Shown piece by piece: positions 1 to 7,757 of a stretch of 64,000 bases of DNA (position 1 is its first letter; every line of letters starts with the position of its first letter). The translations under genes were made by a program, and so were the position numbers. The notes beneath the pieces are model-generated. The model worked only from the letters and a program-made list of their open reading frames with translations, was not told the DNA's origin and did no database searches. Where the stretch lies: NCBI RefSeq assembly GCF_001417735.1, contig NZ_BBUZ01000027.1, positions 294,709 to 358,708 on the forward strand, written 5' to 3'. This DNA comes from Streptomyces sp. NBRC 110028. GTDB lineage: Bacteria; Actinomycetota; Actinomycetes; Streptomycetales; Streptomycetaceae.

Positions 1-1486
1 GGTCGGCGGCCGAGCCGGGGGACGGCAGGGAGCGGTACTTGTCGGAGCCGATCACGACCGGCCGGGTGTCGTCGGCCTTCCTGACCGCGTCGATCAGCCG
101 CTCCGCCATGCCCAGTCCGGCGGTGCTGGTGGAGTCGGGGATCTCGTTGCCGATGGACCACATGATGACGGCGGGGGAGTTGCGGGCGGCGCGCACCATC
201 TCGGTGATGTCCGCCTCACAGTGCTCGTCGAAGAAGCGCCCGTAGTCGTACGGGTTCTTGCCCGTGCGCCAGCAGTCGAACGCCTCCACCAGCATGACGA
301 TGCCCAGCCGCTCGCAGATCTCGATCATCTCCGGGGCGGGCGGATTGTGCGAGGTGCGCAGGGCGTTGACGCCCATGCTCTTCATGATGGTCAGCTGGCG
401 CAGCGCGGCGTCGGCGTGGAACGCGGCGCCGAGCGCCCCCAGATCATGGTGGAGGTCGACACCCTGGAGCTTGGTGTACTGGCCGTTGAGGGTGAGCCCG
501 TGGTCGGGGTCGATGGTGACGCGGCGGATGCCGAACGGAGTGCGGTAGCGGTCGGTGGTCTGGTCCCCGACCCGTAGCTCGGTCTCCAGGGTGTACCGCT
601 GGGGTGTGTCGAGGGACCACAGCCGTGGTGTGCCGACGGTCATCTCCTGGGCGGCGTCGCGGGTGGTGTCGGCGCCGACGGTGAGAGTGGAGCGGGCATG
701 GGCGACCGTATGACCGTCGGGGTCCTTGACCGTGGAGAGGACGGTGACGGACTTCTCGTCGCCCGACGCGTTGACCACGCTGGTGCGCACCCGGACGGTG
801 GCGTGGTCTTCGCTCAGGGTGGGGGTGGTGACGTACGTGCCCCAGCGGGCCACGTGGACGGGGTCGGTGATGACGAGGCGGGCGTGGCGGTAGATGCCGC
901 TGCCGGAGTACCAGCGGCTGCTGGGCAGCTGGTTGCGGACCCTGACGGCGAGGACGTTGGGGGTGGTGCCGTCGGCGTGGACCACGTCGGTGAGGTCGAG
1001 GGCGAAGCCGGTGTAGCCGTAGGGGTGGTTGCCGACGAGCTTGCCGTTGCAGTACACGTACGCGTCCATGTACACCCCGTCGAACTCGACGGAGATCCGC
1101 TTGCCCGCGACCCCGGGCGGCAGCGTGAAGGATTGGCGGTACCAGCCGAGCCCGCCGGGCAGGAAGCCTGTGCCGCCCGTGGTGCCGTGCTCGGTGGTCG
1201 GCGTCAGCTCGATGCTCCAGTCGTGCGGCACCGCGACCGTGCGCCACGCGGAGTCGTCGTAGCCGGGCTCGTGGGCGTTGTCGTAGTCGCCGGTCGGGTC
1301 GGCGTTCCCGTCCGGGGTGACGAGGACGAACCGCCAGCCGTCGGAGAGCGGGACGCTCCGCCCGCCGGTGGACCGGGACGCGGCGGGCGCGGAGGCGGCC
1401 GCCTGTGCGGGGATGCCGGTGGCGAGCGTCCCCGCCATGGGCGCGGCGCTGCCGGCGATCAGCAATGATCTACGAGTGACCGCCAT
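1..1486 (-). CDS. Secreted glycoside hydrolase family 2 protein (partial, 3' end outside window)
   Basis: Exported glycosidase of the GH2 beta-galactosidase/beta-glucuronidase type; about 495 N-terminal residues are present and the C-terminus lies beyond position 1. The N-terminus (MAVTRRSLLIAGSAA) is a twin-arginine signal peptide with a probable cleavage site after IPAQA. A jelly-roll sugar-binding domain follows (W-R-T-V-A-V-P-H-D-W, GGLGWYRQSF), then an Ig-like domain and the TIM-barrel start (GVNALRTSHNPP). The motif WSIGNE places the predicted acid/base at Glu448; the nucleophile would lie outside the window. The start is supported by GAAGGGG about 8 bases upstream. Substrate cannot be told from the sequence; beta-galactosidase, glucuronidase and mannosidase all remain possible. 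No sugar transporter lies nearby on the visible side. Confidence 0.9.
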   Translation of the reverse strand, partial: MAVTRRSLLIAGSAAPMAGTLATGIPAQAAASAPAASRSTGGRSVPLSDGWRFVLVTPDGNADPTGDYDNAHEPGYDDSAWRTVAVPHDWSIELTPTTEHGTTGGTGFLPGGLGWYRQSFTLPPGVAGKRISVEFDGVYMDAYVYCNGKLVGNHPYGYTGFALDLTDVVHADGTTPNVLAVRVRNQLPSSRWYSGSGIYRHARLVITDPVHVARWGTYVTTPTLSEDHATVRVRTSVVNASGDEKSVTVLSTVKDPDGHTVAHARSTLTVGADTTRDAAQEMTVGTPRLWSLDTPQRYTLETELRVGDQTTDRYRTPFGIRRVTIDPDHGLTLNGQYTKLQGVDLHHDLGALGAAFHADAALRQLTIMKSMGVNALRTSHNPPAPEMIEICERLGIVMLVEAFDCWRTGKNPYDYGRFFDEHCEADITEMVRAARNSPAVIMWSIGNEIPDSTSTAGLGMAERLIDAVRKADDTRPVVIGSDKYRSLPSPGSAAD

Positions 1487-1559
1487 GGCGATCCCCTTCT
1501 CTTCGATTATGTTGCTTCTTGGGAATGCCGAGCGACCTCAACCGCCCTTTGCTGAACAG

Positions 1560-1590
1560 ATTCTGACAGTTTCGAACAGGCCGATGTCAA
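1560..1590 (-). promoter_or_regulatory. Candidate promoter for the GH2 gene
   Basis: On the minus strand a perfect TTGACA (1590-1585) is followed after 19 bases by CAGAAT (1565-1560). The -35 overlaps the stop codon of the isochorismatase gene. A TTCGAA palindrome and a repeated CTGTTC lie between or beside the hexamers and could be an operator. The spacing is long, so this is tentative. Confidence 0.35.
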
Positions 1591-2138
1591 GGCCCGTGCT
1601 GCAGCCGCACCTCGTCCGCCGAGCAGATCTCGACGCCCATGTTCCGTTCCATCATCCGCAGCGCGGCGTCCGCCAGGTCACGGTGGATATGCGCCACCGC
1701 GTCGTACGGCACGGCCACCGTCAGATGGCGGATATGGGCGTCGAGGGCGGAGTAGAGCACACACTGCTCGGTGACCTGACCGCACAGGACGGTGCGGCTG
1801 ATGCCGCGCTGCCCCAGCAGATACTCCAGCGGCGTCTGGTAGAAGATCGAGTGCCGGGCCTTGACGACGAAGAGCGAGTCCTCGTCGGGCCGGATGGGCT
1901 CCACCAGATCGGCGTGCGGCGACCGCAGCGCCATGTCCAGGAGTTCGTCGTGGTGCGAGCGCCAGCGGCCGAAGTTGTCATTGACGCAGATGACCTCGAC
2001 CCCCGCCTTCCGGGCCCTGGTCACCAGCTTCCGCACCGCGGGCAGCGCCTCGCGGACGGAGGGGACCAGCAACTCGGCGTCCTCGTGATCATACGTGTTG
2101 ATCATGTCGATGACGATGAGCGCGGTGTCGTCGTGCAT
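1587..2138 (-). CDS. Isochorismatase-family cysteine hydrolase
   Basis: A 183-residue single-domain cysteine hydrolase of the isochorismatase/nicotinamidase superfamily. The expected catalytic triad is visible: Asp11 in VIVIDM, Lys93 in FVVKARHS and Cys126 in GQVTEQCVL, with a cis-peptide-type segment before the cysteine. Length matches the family (about 180-200). The ATG at 2138 starts at the first conserved strand and has GGGG nine bases upstream; longer frames upstream are low-complexity. It follows the HAD gene by 23 bp on the same strand, so the two are probably cotranscribed. Members act on amides such as nicotinamide, carbamates or isochorismate; the substrate here is not predictable, and no siderophore or NAD-salvage genes are adjacent. 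Confidence 0.85.
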   Translation of the reverse strand: MHDDTALIVIDMINTYDHEDAELLVPSVREALPAVRKLVTRARKAGVEVICVNDNFGRWRSHHDELLDMALRSPHADLVEPIRPDEDSLFVVKARHSIFYQTPLEYLLGQRGISRTVLCGQVTEQCVLYSALDAHIRHLTVAVPYDAVAHIHRDLADAALRMMERNMGVEICSADEVRLQHGP

Positions 2139-2161
2139 GCCAGTGCCCCAGGGGTCGTCGA

Positions 2162-2827
2162 TCAGGCCAGCAGGCTTTCGTCGAGATGGGCCAGCAGATC
2201 CGCCGGACTCTCCCGGATCTCGGCCGCCCCGGCGTCCGTCAGCGCCTCGCGGGGGACGCCACCGGACAGCAGCGCCACACAGGGCACCCCGGCCTTCCGG
2301 CACGCCATCACGTCCCAGACGCTGTCGCCGACGAAGACCGCGTCCCCAGGCGGCACTCCGGCCCGCTCCAGGGCCCGTTCGACCAGGTCGGGCGCGGGCT
2401 TGCCCTCGTCGACGTCGTCCGAGCTGAGCGCGTCGCCGGTCATGTCGTCCGCGCCGATCGCCGCCCGCATGGCCGCCAGTTCGTCCTGGCCGGCGGAGCT
2501 GGCCAGCACCACGTGACGCCCGCGGGCCGCCACCGCGCGCAGCAGTTCCCCGGCGCCTTCGAAGGCGGGCAGCCGGCCGAAGTACGTGGCGTACAGGGTC
2601 TTGTGCGCGCCCGTGATGCTCTCGTCCCGCGAACGGTCCCGGTCCTCACCCAGCAGATGGTCCAAGAGCCGGTCGGAGCTCCTGCCGATGGCGAGGTGGA
2701 CCTGCCGCATCGGCACCGCGTGCCCCGCCTGCCGGAACGCCTCCCACCAGGCCACGGTATGCAGATAGTTGGTGTCCACGAGTGTGCCGTCCACGTCGAA
2801 CAGCGCGGCCCTCCGTACGGCGGTCAT
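2162..2827 (-). CDS. HAD-family hydrolase (beta-phosphoglucomutase/phosphatase-like)
   Basis: A 221-residue haloacid dehalogenase superfamily phosphatase with a C1 helical cap. All four HAD motifs are visible: FDVDGTLVDT (nucleophile Asp11, acid/base Asp13), the serine motif in VVLASSAG, Lys in EGKPAPD, and the Mg-binding acidic motif FVGDSVWD. The start is fixed by GGAGGAGACC directly before ATG 2827, which makes the frame-open residues upstream unlikely. It resembles the phosphoglycolate phosphatase/beta-phosphoglucomutase branch. It forms a two-gene unit with the downstream isochorismatase-like gene. Substrate unknown. Confidence 0.9.
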   Translation of the reverse strand: MTAVRRAALFDVDGTLVDTNYLHTVAWWEAFRQAGHAVPMRQVHLAIGRSSDRLLDHLLGEDRDRSRDESITGAHKTLYATYFGRLPAFEGAGELLRAVAARGRHVVLASSAGQDELAAMRAAIGADDMTGDALSSDDVDEGKPAPDLVERALERAGVPPGDAVFVGDSVWDVMACRKAGVPCVALLSGGVPREALTDAGAAEIRESPADLLAHLDESLLA

Positions 2828-2855
2828 GGTCTCCTCCCGGGGTGGGAAAGGGGAA

Positions 2856-2882
2856 GTGGCCCCCACCCGTGGCGGGGGCCAC
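2856..2882. terminator. Hairpin terminator after the DUF6458 gene
   Basis: A 9-bp perfect stem (GTGGCCCCC / GGGGGCCAC) with a 9-base loop lies between the DUF6458 stop and the HAD start. On the minus strand it is followed by a short pyrimidine run, as expected for termination after the DUF6458 gene. Confidence 0.6.
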
Positions 2883-2907
2883 CTCGTGTGGTGGGGGGTT
2901 TCCGGCC

Positions 2908-3150
2908 TCAGATCTCATAGTGGTGCCGGTGATGCGGGTCGGGATCCTCGACCACCGGAGGCGTCGCGGCCGTCGGCGGGATCATTCGCCGCCGCTTGTA
3001 GACACTGACGTACGCGGCCATGCCGATGAAGCCGACGGCCATGAGGATCAGGCCCACCAAATGCACATTAAAACCACTGCTGTTCCAGTCCGTCGCGAAG
3101 GTGAGGATGCCTCCGATCGCGACCATGAGGATGCAACCGCCCAAGCCCAT
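2908..3150 (-). CDS. DUF6458 family small membrane protein
   Basis: An 80-residue protein with two hydrophobic segments (about residues 5-20 and 28-50) separated by a short polar turn (TDWNSSGFN), then a basic stretch (YKRRR) and a Pro/His-rich tail ending in HHRHHYEI. The start MGLGGCILMVAIGGILTFA and the NVHLVGLILM segment match the widespread actinobacterial DUF6458 family, whose function is unknown. It stands alone between a terminator hairpin and the cation transporter gene. The histidine-rich tail could bind metal, and the next gene upstream is a metal transporter, but that link is only inference. Confidence 0.8.
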   Translation of the reverse strand: MGLGGCILMVAIGGILTFATDWNSSGFNVHLVGLILMAVGFIGMAAYVSVYKRRRMIPPTAATPPVVEDPDPHHRHHYEI

Positions 3151-3226
3151 GAGTATTGCCTCCGAACATCAGTTAGCTCTTCCGGGCCGGTCCGCTTTCG
3201 GGTACCCCCCAACGGCCCCTCCAATC

Positions 3227-4273
3227 TCAGGAGCGACTGCCCTCGGCATCGGCGTCCGCGGCCACCGCCTCGTCGAGCGCCTTGAGGTCCCGGCGGGCCC
3301 GGGCGCGGTCCTTGGCGGACGCGTCCGTGACGTCGAGGAAGATCTGGTCGGCGTGCGGCCAGACCTCCGCCATCTTGGTCTTGACCCGCACCAGGACCTC
3401 CTCGACCTCTTCGCTGTCGAGCCCGGCGACGAGATCGATCCGGGCCGCGACCAGCGTGGATTCGGTGCCCAGACGCATCGTCAGCAGCGTGGTCACCGTG
3501 TCGATCTCCGGCTGCTCGTCGAGGAAGTGCCGTATCTCCCGCCGCTGCGCCGGATCGATCGCCTCACCGATCAGCCGGCCGCGCGACTCCATGGCCAGCC
3601 GGTAGGCCACGTAGACCAGCAGCGCCCCGATCAGGAACGACGCCACCGCCTCGTACACCCCGTCGCCGGTGATCATGTGGAGCCACATGCCGAGGAGGGC
3701 GAACACCACGCCGAGGCAGGCGGTGGAGTCCTCGGCCAGCACGGTGCGCAGCGTGGGATCGCTCCCCGCGCGGATCTCGGCGAGCATGCCGTGGCCCGCC
3801 TTCCGGGCATTGCCGCGGACCTGGATCAGGGCGCGGACCAGCGAGGAGCCCTCCGCGATGAGGGCCACCCCCAGCACGGCGAGGCCGACCAGATAGCCGG
3901 TGTGGTCCTCCGAACTGCCCGACTGCAGCGCCTCGGCGCCCTGGAAGAAGGAGAAGCAGCCGCCCATGACGAAGATGCCGACGGCGGCGAGCAGCGCCCA
4001 GAAGTACCGCTCCTTGCCGTAGCCGAAGGGGTGCTGGGCGTCCGGGGCGCGCTTACTGCGTTTGAGGGAGGCGAGCAGGAACACCTCGTTGAGGCTGTCC
4101 GCGACCGAGTGGGCGGCCTCCGAGAGCAGCGCGGGGGAGCCCGTGAAGACCCCGCCGATCGCCTTGGCGAGGGCGATGACGAGGTTGGCGCCGAGCGCGA
4201 CGAGCACGGTGACCGCGGTTCTGGTGTCCTCGCCGGACCGGGGACCGGTGGTGTGTGCCGCGGATTCGCTCAT
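3227..4273 (-). CDS. Cation diffusion facilitator (CDF) transporter
   Basis: A 348-residue inner-membrane divalent-cation/proton antiporter. Six transmembrane segments are predicted between about residues 20 and 235, followed by a cytoplasmic C-terminal domain. The signatures are the TM2 metal-site segment HSVADSLNE and the loop HPFGYGKERYFWA, both typical of CDF proteins related to the human ZnT9 branch. The C-terminal domain (RLGTESTLVAARIDLVAGL) resembles the dimerising metal-sensing domain. ATG 4273 has GGAG seven bases upstream. Likely substrates are zinc, iron, cobalt or manganese; none can be singled out. Monocistronic, bounded upstream by a strong hairpin. Confidence 0.92.
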   Translation of the reverse strand: MSESAAHTTGPRSGEDTRTAVTVLVALGANLVIALAKAIGGVFTGSPALLSEAAHSVADSLNEVFLLASLKRSKRAPDAQHPFGYGKERYFWALLAAVGIFVMGGCFSFFQGAEALQSGSSEDHTGYLVGLAVLGVALIAEGSSLVRALIQVRGNARKAGHGMLAEIRAGSDPTLRTVLAEDSTACLGVVFALLGMWLHMITGDGVYEAVASFLIGALLVYVAYRLAMESRGRLIGEAIDPAQRREIRHFLDEQPEIDTVTTLLTMRLGTESTLVAARIDLVAGLDSEEVEEVLVRVKTKMAEVWPHADQIFLDVTDASAKDRARARRDLKALDEAVAADADAEGSRS

Positions 4274-4359
4274 CGTGGGACTCCATTACGTCGACTCGTC
4301 GGTGTCCCACTCTGGTGTCCCGAAGCGGCGGCCTTAACCGTCCCGCCCGCCCGGAACGC

Positions 4360-4397
4360 GGCACGCCCCGGGGAGAGCCACTCCCGCGGGGCGTGCC
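4360..4397. terminator. Hairpin terminator
   Basis: GGCACGCCCC (4360-4369) pairs with GGGGCGTGCC (4388-4397), and an inner GGGAG/CTCCC stem closes a five-base loop. It lies between the stop of the 4465-5082 gene and the start of the CDF gene, both on the minus strand, so it should end the upstream transcript. Confidence 0.65.
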
Positions 4398-4464
4398 GGT
4401 TCCTCCGGTCGGAGGCCGTCCGGTCGGCGTATCGTCCGGCCGTCCGGTCGCCGGCCGGTGCGGG

Positions 4465-5082
4465 TCAGCCGGTGGGCCCGCCACCGGGGCCGGCCGGAAC
4501 CTTGGGCATCGGGGTGAACACGTCCAGCCCCATCACGGCCGCGATCACCAGGCCGATGACGCCGAGCGCCACCGCGCCCCAGGCCACGGCCGTGACCCAG
4601 GTGGTTCCCGAGGCCGGCGTGGCGGTGCGCTGCCGCAGCAGCACCACGGCGGCGATGACCACGGCGGCGAGCCCGAACAGCCCGTTGAAGAAGGCCGTGG
4701 TGTGCCACGGCGTGCCGTAGACCGCCTCGATCTGGTTGGCGGCGGCCCCGGACTGGGCCTTGATCTGCCCGGTCAGCTGCTCACGCTCCTGCAGCATGGT
4801 GCCGAGCCAGGTGCCGGTGAGTGACGCGAGGCCGAGGCCCGCGGCGGCCACGGCGGCGGCACCGGAGAGCACCCCGGAGGAGGCCGCCGGGGTGGCCGGA
4901 GCGGTCACGGGCTCATCGGGCCGGTCCGCGGCCGCTTCAGTGGCGGACTCCTCGGCGGGAGCCTCGGTGTGCGGTTCCTTCGGGTCGGAAACAGCGTTTC
5001 GGACACCCTCCGCCGTTGCTTCTTCGGCTTCTGCGGGTTGCGCTGTGCGGTCGGTCGGTCGGTCCGTCTTGGTGGTGTCCAT
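4465..5082 (-). CDS. Hypothetical membrane protein with acidic N-terminal tail
   Basis: A 205-residue protein. The first 75 residues are polar and rich in Glu, Ala and Thr with no fold signal; residues about 80-100, 135-155 and 165-185 are hydrophobic and predicted to span the membrane. A short helix with EREQLTGQIKAQSG lies between the first two spans. No family is recognised with confidence, though such proteins are common in Streptomyces. It is transcribed divergently from the APC permease (158-bp gap) and ends at a strong terminator, so it is probably a single-gene transcript. Function unknown. Confidence 0.7.
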   Translation of the reverse strand: MDTTKTDRPTDRTAQPAEAEEATAEGVRNAVSDPKEPHTEAPAEESATEAAADRPDEPVTAPATPAASSGVLSGAAAVAAAGLGLASLTGTWLGTMLQEREQLTGQIKAQSGAAANQIEAVYGTPWHTTAFFNGLFGLAAVVIAAVVLLRQRTATPASGTTWVTAVAWGAVALGVIGLVIAAVMGLDVFTPMPKVPAGPGGGPTG

Positions 5083-5240
5083 GGGGCGGACCGTAGGTGC
5101 CGAAAATGAGAGTCCGCTGAGAATGAGCCCCGGCCTCCGCCCGGGTGCCGCCGACCGGTGCGCGCGGGCCGCTGCGCATACGCTGGCCAGGCAGTCTCAC
5201 GATGGCTGAAACTCTTCGCCGCACCCGACAGGAGCACATC

Positions 5241-7211
5241 GTGACCGGCCCTCCTCGACGTCGCTCCGCCCCGCAGGGCGGCTCGCGGCACCGGCTGCGC
5301 ACATGGCTGCTGGAGGGCCAGACCGACATGGTCAAGCGGCAGCCCGGGCCGCACGCCGAACCCGAGGGCGCCGACCGGGGCCGCCCATGGTGGCGGGTCA
5401 TGTGCCTGACCGGCCTCGACTACTTCTCGACCCTCGGCTACCAGCCCGGTATCGCCGCTCTCGCCGCCGGGCTGCTCTCCCCACTGGCCACGGTCGTGCT
5501 GGTGGTGGTGACCCTCGCGGGCGCGCTGCCGGTCTACCGGCGGGTGGCCGTCGAGAGCCCGCACGGCCAGGGCTCGATCGCGATGCTGGAGCGGCTGCTG
5601 ACGTTCTGGAAGGGCAAGCTCTTCGTCCTCACCATGCTCGGCTTCGCCGCGACCGACTTCCTGATCACCATCACCCTCTCGGCCGCCGACGCCACCGCCC
5701 ACCTGGTGGAGAATCCGCACTCCACCGACCTGCTGCGCGGCCATGAGGTGGCCGTCACCCTCGTCCTCATCGGGCTCCTCGGCGCGGTCTTCCTCAAGGG
5801 CTTCACCGAGGCCATCGGACTGGCCGTCGTCCTGGTCGGCGTCTATCTGCTGCTCAACGCCGTCGTGGTGACCGTGGGGCTGTGGCACGTCTTCACCGCA
5901 CCGCACGTCATCACCGACTGGACCACCGCGCTCACCGCCCAGCGCGGCAGCCCGCTGGTCATGGTCGCCGTATCCCTGGTGATCTTCCCCAAACTGGCGC
6001 TCGGGCTGTCCGGGTTCGAGACCGGCGTCGCCGTCATGCCGCACATCGAGGGCGCACCCGGCGACACCGAGGAGCGTCCCACCGGCCGTATCCACGGCGC
6101 CCGGAAGCTGCTCACCACCGCCGCGGTCATCATGAGCGTCTTCCTGATCACCTCCAGCCTGATCACCACCCTGCTGATCCCCCAGCACGCGTTCCGGCCC
6201 GGCGGCCCGGCCAACGGCCGCGCCCTGGCCTACCTCGCCCACGAATACCTGGGATCCGCCTTCGGCAGCGTCTACGACGCCGCCACCATCGCCATCCTCT
6301 GGTTCGCGGGCGCCTCCGCCATGGCCGGGCTGCTCAACCTCATGCCCCGCTACCTCCCGCGCTACGGCATGGCCCCCCACTGGGCGCGCGCGGTGCGCCC
6401 GATGGTGCTCGTCTTCACCCTCATCGCGTTCCTGGTGACCTGGCTGTTCAGGGCCAACGTGGACGCCCAGGGCGGGGCGTACGCCACCGGCGTCCTCGTC
6501 CTCATCACCTCCGCCACGATCGCCGTCACCCTCGCCGCGCGGCGCGCCCGGCAGCACGGCTGGACCCTCGGCTTCGGGACCATCGCGGTCGTCTTCCTCT
6601 ACACCACGGCCGCCAACGTCGTCGAGCGGCCCGACGGCGTCAAGATCGGCGCGTGTTTCATCGGCGGGATCATGGCCGTGTCCCTGCTGTCCCGGGCCGC
6701 CCGCGCCTTCGAGCTACGGGTCACCAGCGTCGCCTTCGACGACATGGCCCAGCGCTTCATCCGCGACACGGCGCACCGCAAGATCCGGTTCATCGCCAAC
6801 AAGCCGCAGGCCTGTGACCTGGCCGAATACCGTGACAAGGAGCAGCAGGTCCGGGCCGACAACGACATCCCGCCCGAGGACGACATCATCTTCGTCGAGG
6901 TCACCGTCGCCGACCCGTCGGAGTTCGAGAGCGAGCTGCGGGTGCGCGGAAAGGTGATGCACGGCCGCTACCGGGTGCTCACCATGGAGAGCGCCACCGT
7001 CGCCAACGCGCTCGCCGCCATGCTGCTGGCGGTGCGCGACGAAGCCGGCCAGCGGCCGCACATCCACTTCGAGTGGACCGAGGGCAACCCCCTCGCCCAC
7101 TTCCTCCGCTTCTTCCTCTTCGGCCAGGGCGAGGTGGCCCCCGTCACCCGCGAAGTGCTCCGCGAGGCCGAACCCGACCGCGACCGGCGCCCCCACATCC
7201 ACGTCGGCTGA
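5241..7211 (+). CDS. APC-superfamily permease with C-terminal cytoplasmic domain
   Basis: A 656-residue transporter. About twelve hydrophobic segments run from residue 50 to 480, starting at WWRVMCLTGLDYFSTLGYQPG, a glycine-containing unwound TM1 typical of the amino acid-polyamine-organocation fold. The last about 160 residues (from RAFELRVTSVAFDD) are soluble, and the segment DDIIFVEVTVADPSEFESEL looks like a folded regulatory domain. The arrangement is reminiscent of KimA-type potassium/proton symporters as well as amino acid permeases; the substrate is not decided. The start GTG 5241 is chosen because AGGAG sits six bases upstream; in-frame codons further upstream lack one. It is monocistronic. 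Confidence 0.85.
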   Translation: MTGPPRRRSAPQGGSRHRLRTWLLEGQTDMVKRQPGPHAEPEGADRGRPWWRVMCLTGLDYFSTLGYQPGIAALAAGLLSPLATVVLVVVTLAGALPVYRRVAVESPHGQGSIAMLERLLTFWKGKLFVLTMLGFAATDFLITITLSAADATAHLVENPHSTDLLRGHEVAVTLVLIGLLGAVFLKGFTEAIGLAVVLVGVYLLLNAVVVTVGLWHVFTAPHVITDWTTALTAQRGSPLVMVAVSLVIFPKLALGLSGFETGVAVMPHIEGAPGDTEERPTGRIHGARKLLTTAAVIMSVFLITSSLITTLLIPQHAFRPGGPANGRALAYLAHEYLGSAFGSVYDAATIAILWFAGASAMAGLLNLMPRYLPRYGMAPHWARAVRPMVLVFTLIAFLVTWLFRANVDAQGGAYATGVLVLITSATIAVTLAARRARQHGWTLGFGTIAVVFLYTTAANVVERPDGVKIGACFIGGIMAVSLLSRAARAFELRVTSVAFDDMAQRFIRDTAHRKIRFIANKPQACDLAEYRDKEQQVRADNDIPPEDDIIFVEVTVADPSEFESELRVRGKVMHGRYRVLTMESATVANALAAMLLAVRDEAGQRPHIHFEWTEGNPLAHFLRFFLFGQGEVAPVTREVLREAEPDRDRRPHIHVG

Positions 7212-7226
7212 CCGCCCCGCGGCCCC

Positions 7227-7757
7227 TCACGGCCCGCGGCCCACTACGTCCATCCGCCACCGCACCTCGCCGTCCTGCCGGTGGGAGGTGGGCGCGAGCC
7301 CGGCAGCGCGGGCGACGGCCGCCGAGGCCGCGTGGCGCGGGTGGATGTGCGCGATGACCTGGGCGACGCAGCGGGTCGCGAGCCACCCCACCAAGGCCCG
7401 GGCGGCCTCCGTGGCGTACCCCCGGCCCTGCCACGGCGTGCCCACCACCCAGGCGACCTCGGCGGTACGGTCGGCCGCGGGTCCGCTGACCGTGGCCTGG
7501 ACCGTGCCCACCAGGCACCGCTCGGCCGCCGCGTGGAGCACCCAGTTGCACCAGGCCACCTCCGGGTCCGGCGAGCCCGCGGCCAGGCGCTCGTAGCGGG
7601 CGCGCAGGGCCGCGGGGGACAGGGGCGCGCCGCCGGTGAAGGTGTGCAGGGCCGGGTCGGACAGCGCGTCCGCCATCTCCGGCGCGTGGCCGGGGATCAG
7701 AGGCCGCAGCTCCAGCCGCGCGGTGGGGATGACCACCGCGCGGTCGGAGTGGCTCAC
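7227..7757 (-). CDS. GNAT-family N-acetyltransferase (RimJ/RimL type)
   Basis: A 176-residue acetyl-CoA-dependent acetyltransferase. It opens with the RimJ/RimL-like TARLELRPL strand; the acetyl-CoA pyrophosphate loop is seen as GTPWQGRGYATEA, and the fold ends in IHPRHAASAAVARAAGL. The start GTG 7757 overlaps the stop of the radical-SAM gene (GTGA, 7754-7757), so the two are translationally coupled. Members of this branch acetylate protein N-termini, antibiotics or amino-sugar and peptide amines. Coupling to a radical-SAM enzyme suggests work on the same substrate, which is inference. Confidence 0.88.
   Translation of the reverse strand: MSHSDRAVVIPTARLELRPLIPGHAPEMADALSDPALHTFTGGAPLSPAALRARYERLAAGSPDPEVAWCNWVLHAAAERCLVGTVQATVSGPAADRTAEVAWVVGTPWQGRGYATEAARALVGWLATRCVAQVIAHIHPRHAASAAVARAAGLAPTSHRQDGEVRWRMDVVGRGP

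Noticed and set aside
444..1247. An Arg/His-rich 267-codon frame within the GH2 gene region
   Set aside because: It is a shifted frame of the GH2 gene with composition typical of out-of-frame translation.
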